64,000 nucleotides of DNA from contig NZ_AP021879.1 of NCBI RefSeq assembly GCF_009689005.1, positions 6,697,501 to 6,761,500 of the forward strand, in the 5' to 3' direction. Position 1 is the first letter of the stretch. Each line of letters opens with the position of its first letter. The translations under genes and the position numbers were made by a program. Shown piece by piece: positions 62,598 through 64,000 of this stretch. This DNA is from Desulfosarcina ovata subsp. ovata. GTDB taxonomy: Bacteria > Desulfobacterota > Desulfobacteria > Desulfobacterales > Desulfosarcinaceae. The notes under the pieces are model-generated. The model was not told the DNA's origin. It made no database searches and worked only from the letters and a program-made list of their open reading frames with translations.

Positions 62598-63114
62598 TAA
62601 GCTGAGTAAGCAGTTGGGTGTCTTGATCATTTACCGCAATTTTTCCATACGACCCAAGGGGAAGTTGAATTAATATCCAGGGGCTACTCATTATTTGAGC
62701 GACCAATTTATCCGGTGACGGCCTACGGCAGGTCAGGGTGATGACCAGGGTCCGGTCGGCAGGGGAGTGCCTCGCCGATGCCCCATCGATACCGTAACCG
62801 GCGGTGCGCCGTTGTCCCATTTCAATGGCCAGTACACCAAAACGATTGAAATCGACCGGGGCAAGGGCGGCTGTACCGGTTCCTATCTGATTTTCCCGGC
62901 AGCGTGATACAAATTGGAGAAGCCGATTATGATTGGTTATCCACGTGGCCTTCCAGGTTGCACTGGCCGGCAGACAATGTCGGCCACTATCCAGGACGAC
63001 GGCGGAAAGGGCATTCGTTAAGGGGGCAGGCGGATCGGCCGCTGCCACGCATCCGGAGAAGACCATCGCCGCCAGGCCGGCCAGAATCCAAGCGCCGCGA
63101 TTTCCATTTTTCAT
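62575..63114 (-). CDS. PrcB-like lipoprotein, C-terminus supplied by a MITE
   Basis: A 179-residue protein with a lipoprotein signal (Cys in MVFSGC). The C-terminal half (FGVLAIEMGQRRTAGYGI...VNDQDTQ) matches the PrcB_C domain found on proteins partnered with proteases. The final RIGDEIN and the stop lie within MITE copy B; the ancestral end was probably TIE-stop. The protein overlaps the subtilisin gene by four bases and is likely its secreted partner or regulator. Confidence 0.8.
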   Translation of the reverse strand: MKNGNRGAWILAGLAAMVFSGCVAAADPPAPLTNALSAVVLDSGRHCLPASATWKATWITNHNRLLQFVSRCRENQIGTGTAALAPVDFNRFGVLAIEMGQRRTAGYGIDGASARHSPADRTLVITLTCRRPSPDKLVAQIMSSPWILIQLPLGSYGKIAVNDQDTQLLTQLRIGDEIN

Positions 63115-64000
63115 TTTACGACACCTTTCAACTTTCCCACTTGAAGCGGTAACCGGTCCAGCGCCTCTTCTGCGATGGCGGCGCTGGACATATTGACGAT
63201 TACATCGGTCGAGAAATCGATATTTTCCATATCGGACTGAACGGTCAACACCGTGGGGTCGTCGAGCGAAAGGTAGGCCCCGCAGATTTCCCCCTCACTG
63301 CAGATATACATGTCGTTGTTGGGATCCGTACCGGCGTAGATCACGTACGTATCGCCATAGGAAAGACCCGAAAAGCTGTAAGTGTAAACACCATTGTCCC
63401 CCGCACTGTCAACTTGTGCCATGGTCTCATTGGTATCCGCATCCAGCAGCAGGATATAGTGATACCCGCCATCTGATGTCTCCGTCGTGGTTCCCACCTG
63501 CATAACGGCTGAAACGACCGCCTGATTTTCACTCGACTCGAAGGTTATGTTGCCGCTGTAGGTTCCGTCGGCAAGGCCGTCGCGATCCACCGAGACCGTG
63601 TACGTGCCGAGTCCCTGTTCGTCCACATCGCCGGAAGGTTGGACGGAAAGCCAGGAGGCATCAGTGGTGGTGCCGATAATCGTCAGTTCTTCATCCGGGT
63701 TACCGCCGTTTTCAACCGTGACCGTAGCACTGCTGAGAGTCGATCCGAAACTCAAGTTGTCCGGGCTCACAGAGAGAATCGCAGGGATTCCGCCACTGCT
63801 CTGGCCCTCTTGGGCGATCAAAACGGCCTTATAGGCATTGATCAGGCCGTATCCGAACTGGCTGTCCCAATCGGTATCGCCAAGATCCTGGGTCAGGTAT
63901 CCCCCTTGCAGCAGTGCGTCGAATTCATCCGGTGTCATTTCCGGATAGACCGCCTTCATCAAAGCAACCACACCCGAGACATGCGGTGCCGCCATACTGG
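63111..64000 (-). CDS. Subtilisin-like (S8) protease, C-terminal part (cut by window edge)
   Basis: The window contains the last about 297 residues. It begins at the catalytic Ser motif (SMAAPHVSG; the Ser codon is 63996-63998), followed by the end of the S8 domain (FGYGLINAYKAVLIAQEG). Two beta domains follow, one Ig-like (about residues 85-165) and one (about 180-265) of unknown type. It ends in a helical tail. The Asp and His of the triad lie outside. It is probably secreted, and the PrcB-like lipoprotein is encoded directly downstream. Confidence 0.88.
   Translation of the reverse strand, partial: SMAAPHVSGVVALMKAVYPEMTPDEFDALLQGGYLTQDLGDTDWDSQFGYGLINAYKAVLIAQEGQSSGGIPAILSVSPDNLSFGSTLSSATVTVENGGNPDEELTIIGTTTDASWLSVQPSGDVDEQGLGTYTVSVDRDGLADGTYSGNITFESSENQAVVSAVMQVGTTTETSDGGYHYILLLDADTNETMAQVDSAGDNGVYTYSFSGLSYGDTYVIYAGTDPNNDMYICSEGEICGAYLSLDDPTVLTVQSDMENIDFSTDVIVNMSSAAIAEEALDRLPLQVGKLKGVVK

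Overview
The window looks like chromosomal DNA of a Gram-negative anaerobe of the Desulfobacterota (deltaproteobacterial) type. I infer this from the gene families and from the density of short palindromic repeats and MITE-like elements; no rRNA or other direct taxonomic marker is present. The left half carries ordinary metabolism and signalling. It has a sensor kinase with an NtrC-type sigma54 activator (1-2406), a general L-amino-acid ABC importer followed by alanine racemase (3382-8786), a very large zinc-ribbon/cyclase/ATPase/TPR regulator (8819-12256) and a D-amino-acid transaminase (12265-13113).

Next comes a specialised Hsp70 operon (13282-20798). It encodes an Hsp70 with a zinc ribbon between its two domains, a zinc-ribbon/membrane/LysM-like protein, a TPR-like protein, a J-domain-like protein without HPD, and a GrpE-like protein. 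A 1431-bp insertion sequence sits near the end of the second gene. Its 24-bp inverted ends and perfect 8-bp target duplication allow the uninterrupted operon to be reconstructed. Der GTPase, an amidohydrolase, RarA, TrmO and an oxyanion (molybdate/tungstate-type) ABC importer follow (20829-28181).

From 28.4 to 33.8 kb lies a decayed island: fragments of exported Ig-like/dockerin-like proteins, a DUF4143 ATPase, a YhcG (DUF1016) fragment, a HicAB pair with the toxin gene interrupted, and several short repeat families. A CDP-archaeol-synthase-like/metallophosphoesterase fusion, a DUF3124 protein and Lgt follow.

The most striking locus is 36955-45450. It is a tightly coupled operon encoding a trypsin-co-occurring small protein, a cytosolic trypsin-like protease, a MoxR ATPase, a large vWA-like/FGE-sulfatase protein, an HRDC-type accessory protein and a diversity-generating retroelement reverse transcriptase. 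Behind these lie a 117-nt template repeat and a second FGE-type target gene. Both targets end in 117-nt variable repeats that differ from the template almost only at template adenines (16 and 7 of 25). The arrangement is that of an NTP-dependent conflict (defence or self/non-self) system whose sensor surface is continually rewritten by a retroelement.

The right part holds a TetR-controlled ABC exporter operon, a radical SAM protein, MnmG, a CbpA-type DnaJ, Hpt, a zinc-ribbon/acidic/DUF3426 membrane protein, an elongator tRNA-Met, an orphan HigA antitoxin with a HigB remnant, an HK-RR pair and the PrcB-like/subtilisin pair at the edge. A 160-bp MITE occurs here and again at 29.3 kb. In both places it supplies the residues RIGDEIN and a new stop codon to the interrupted gene.
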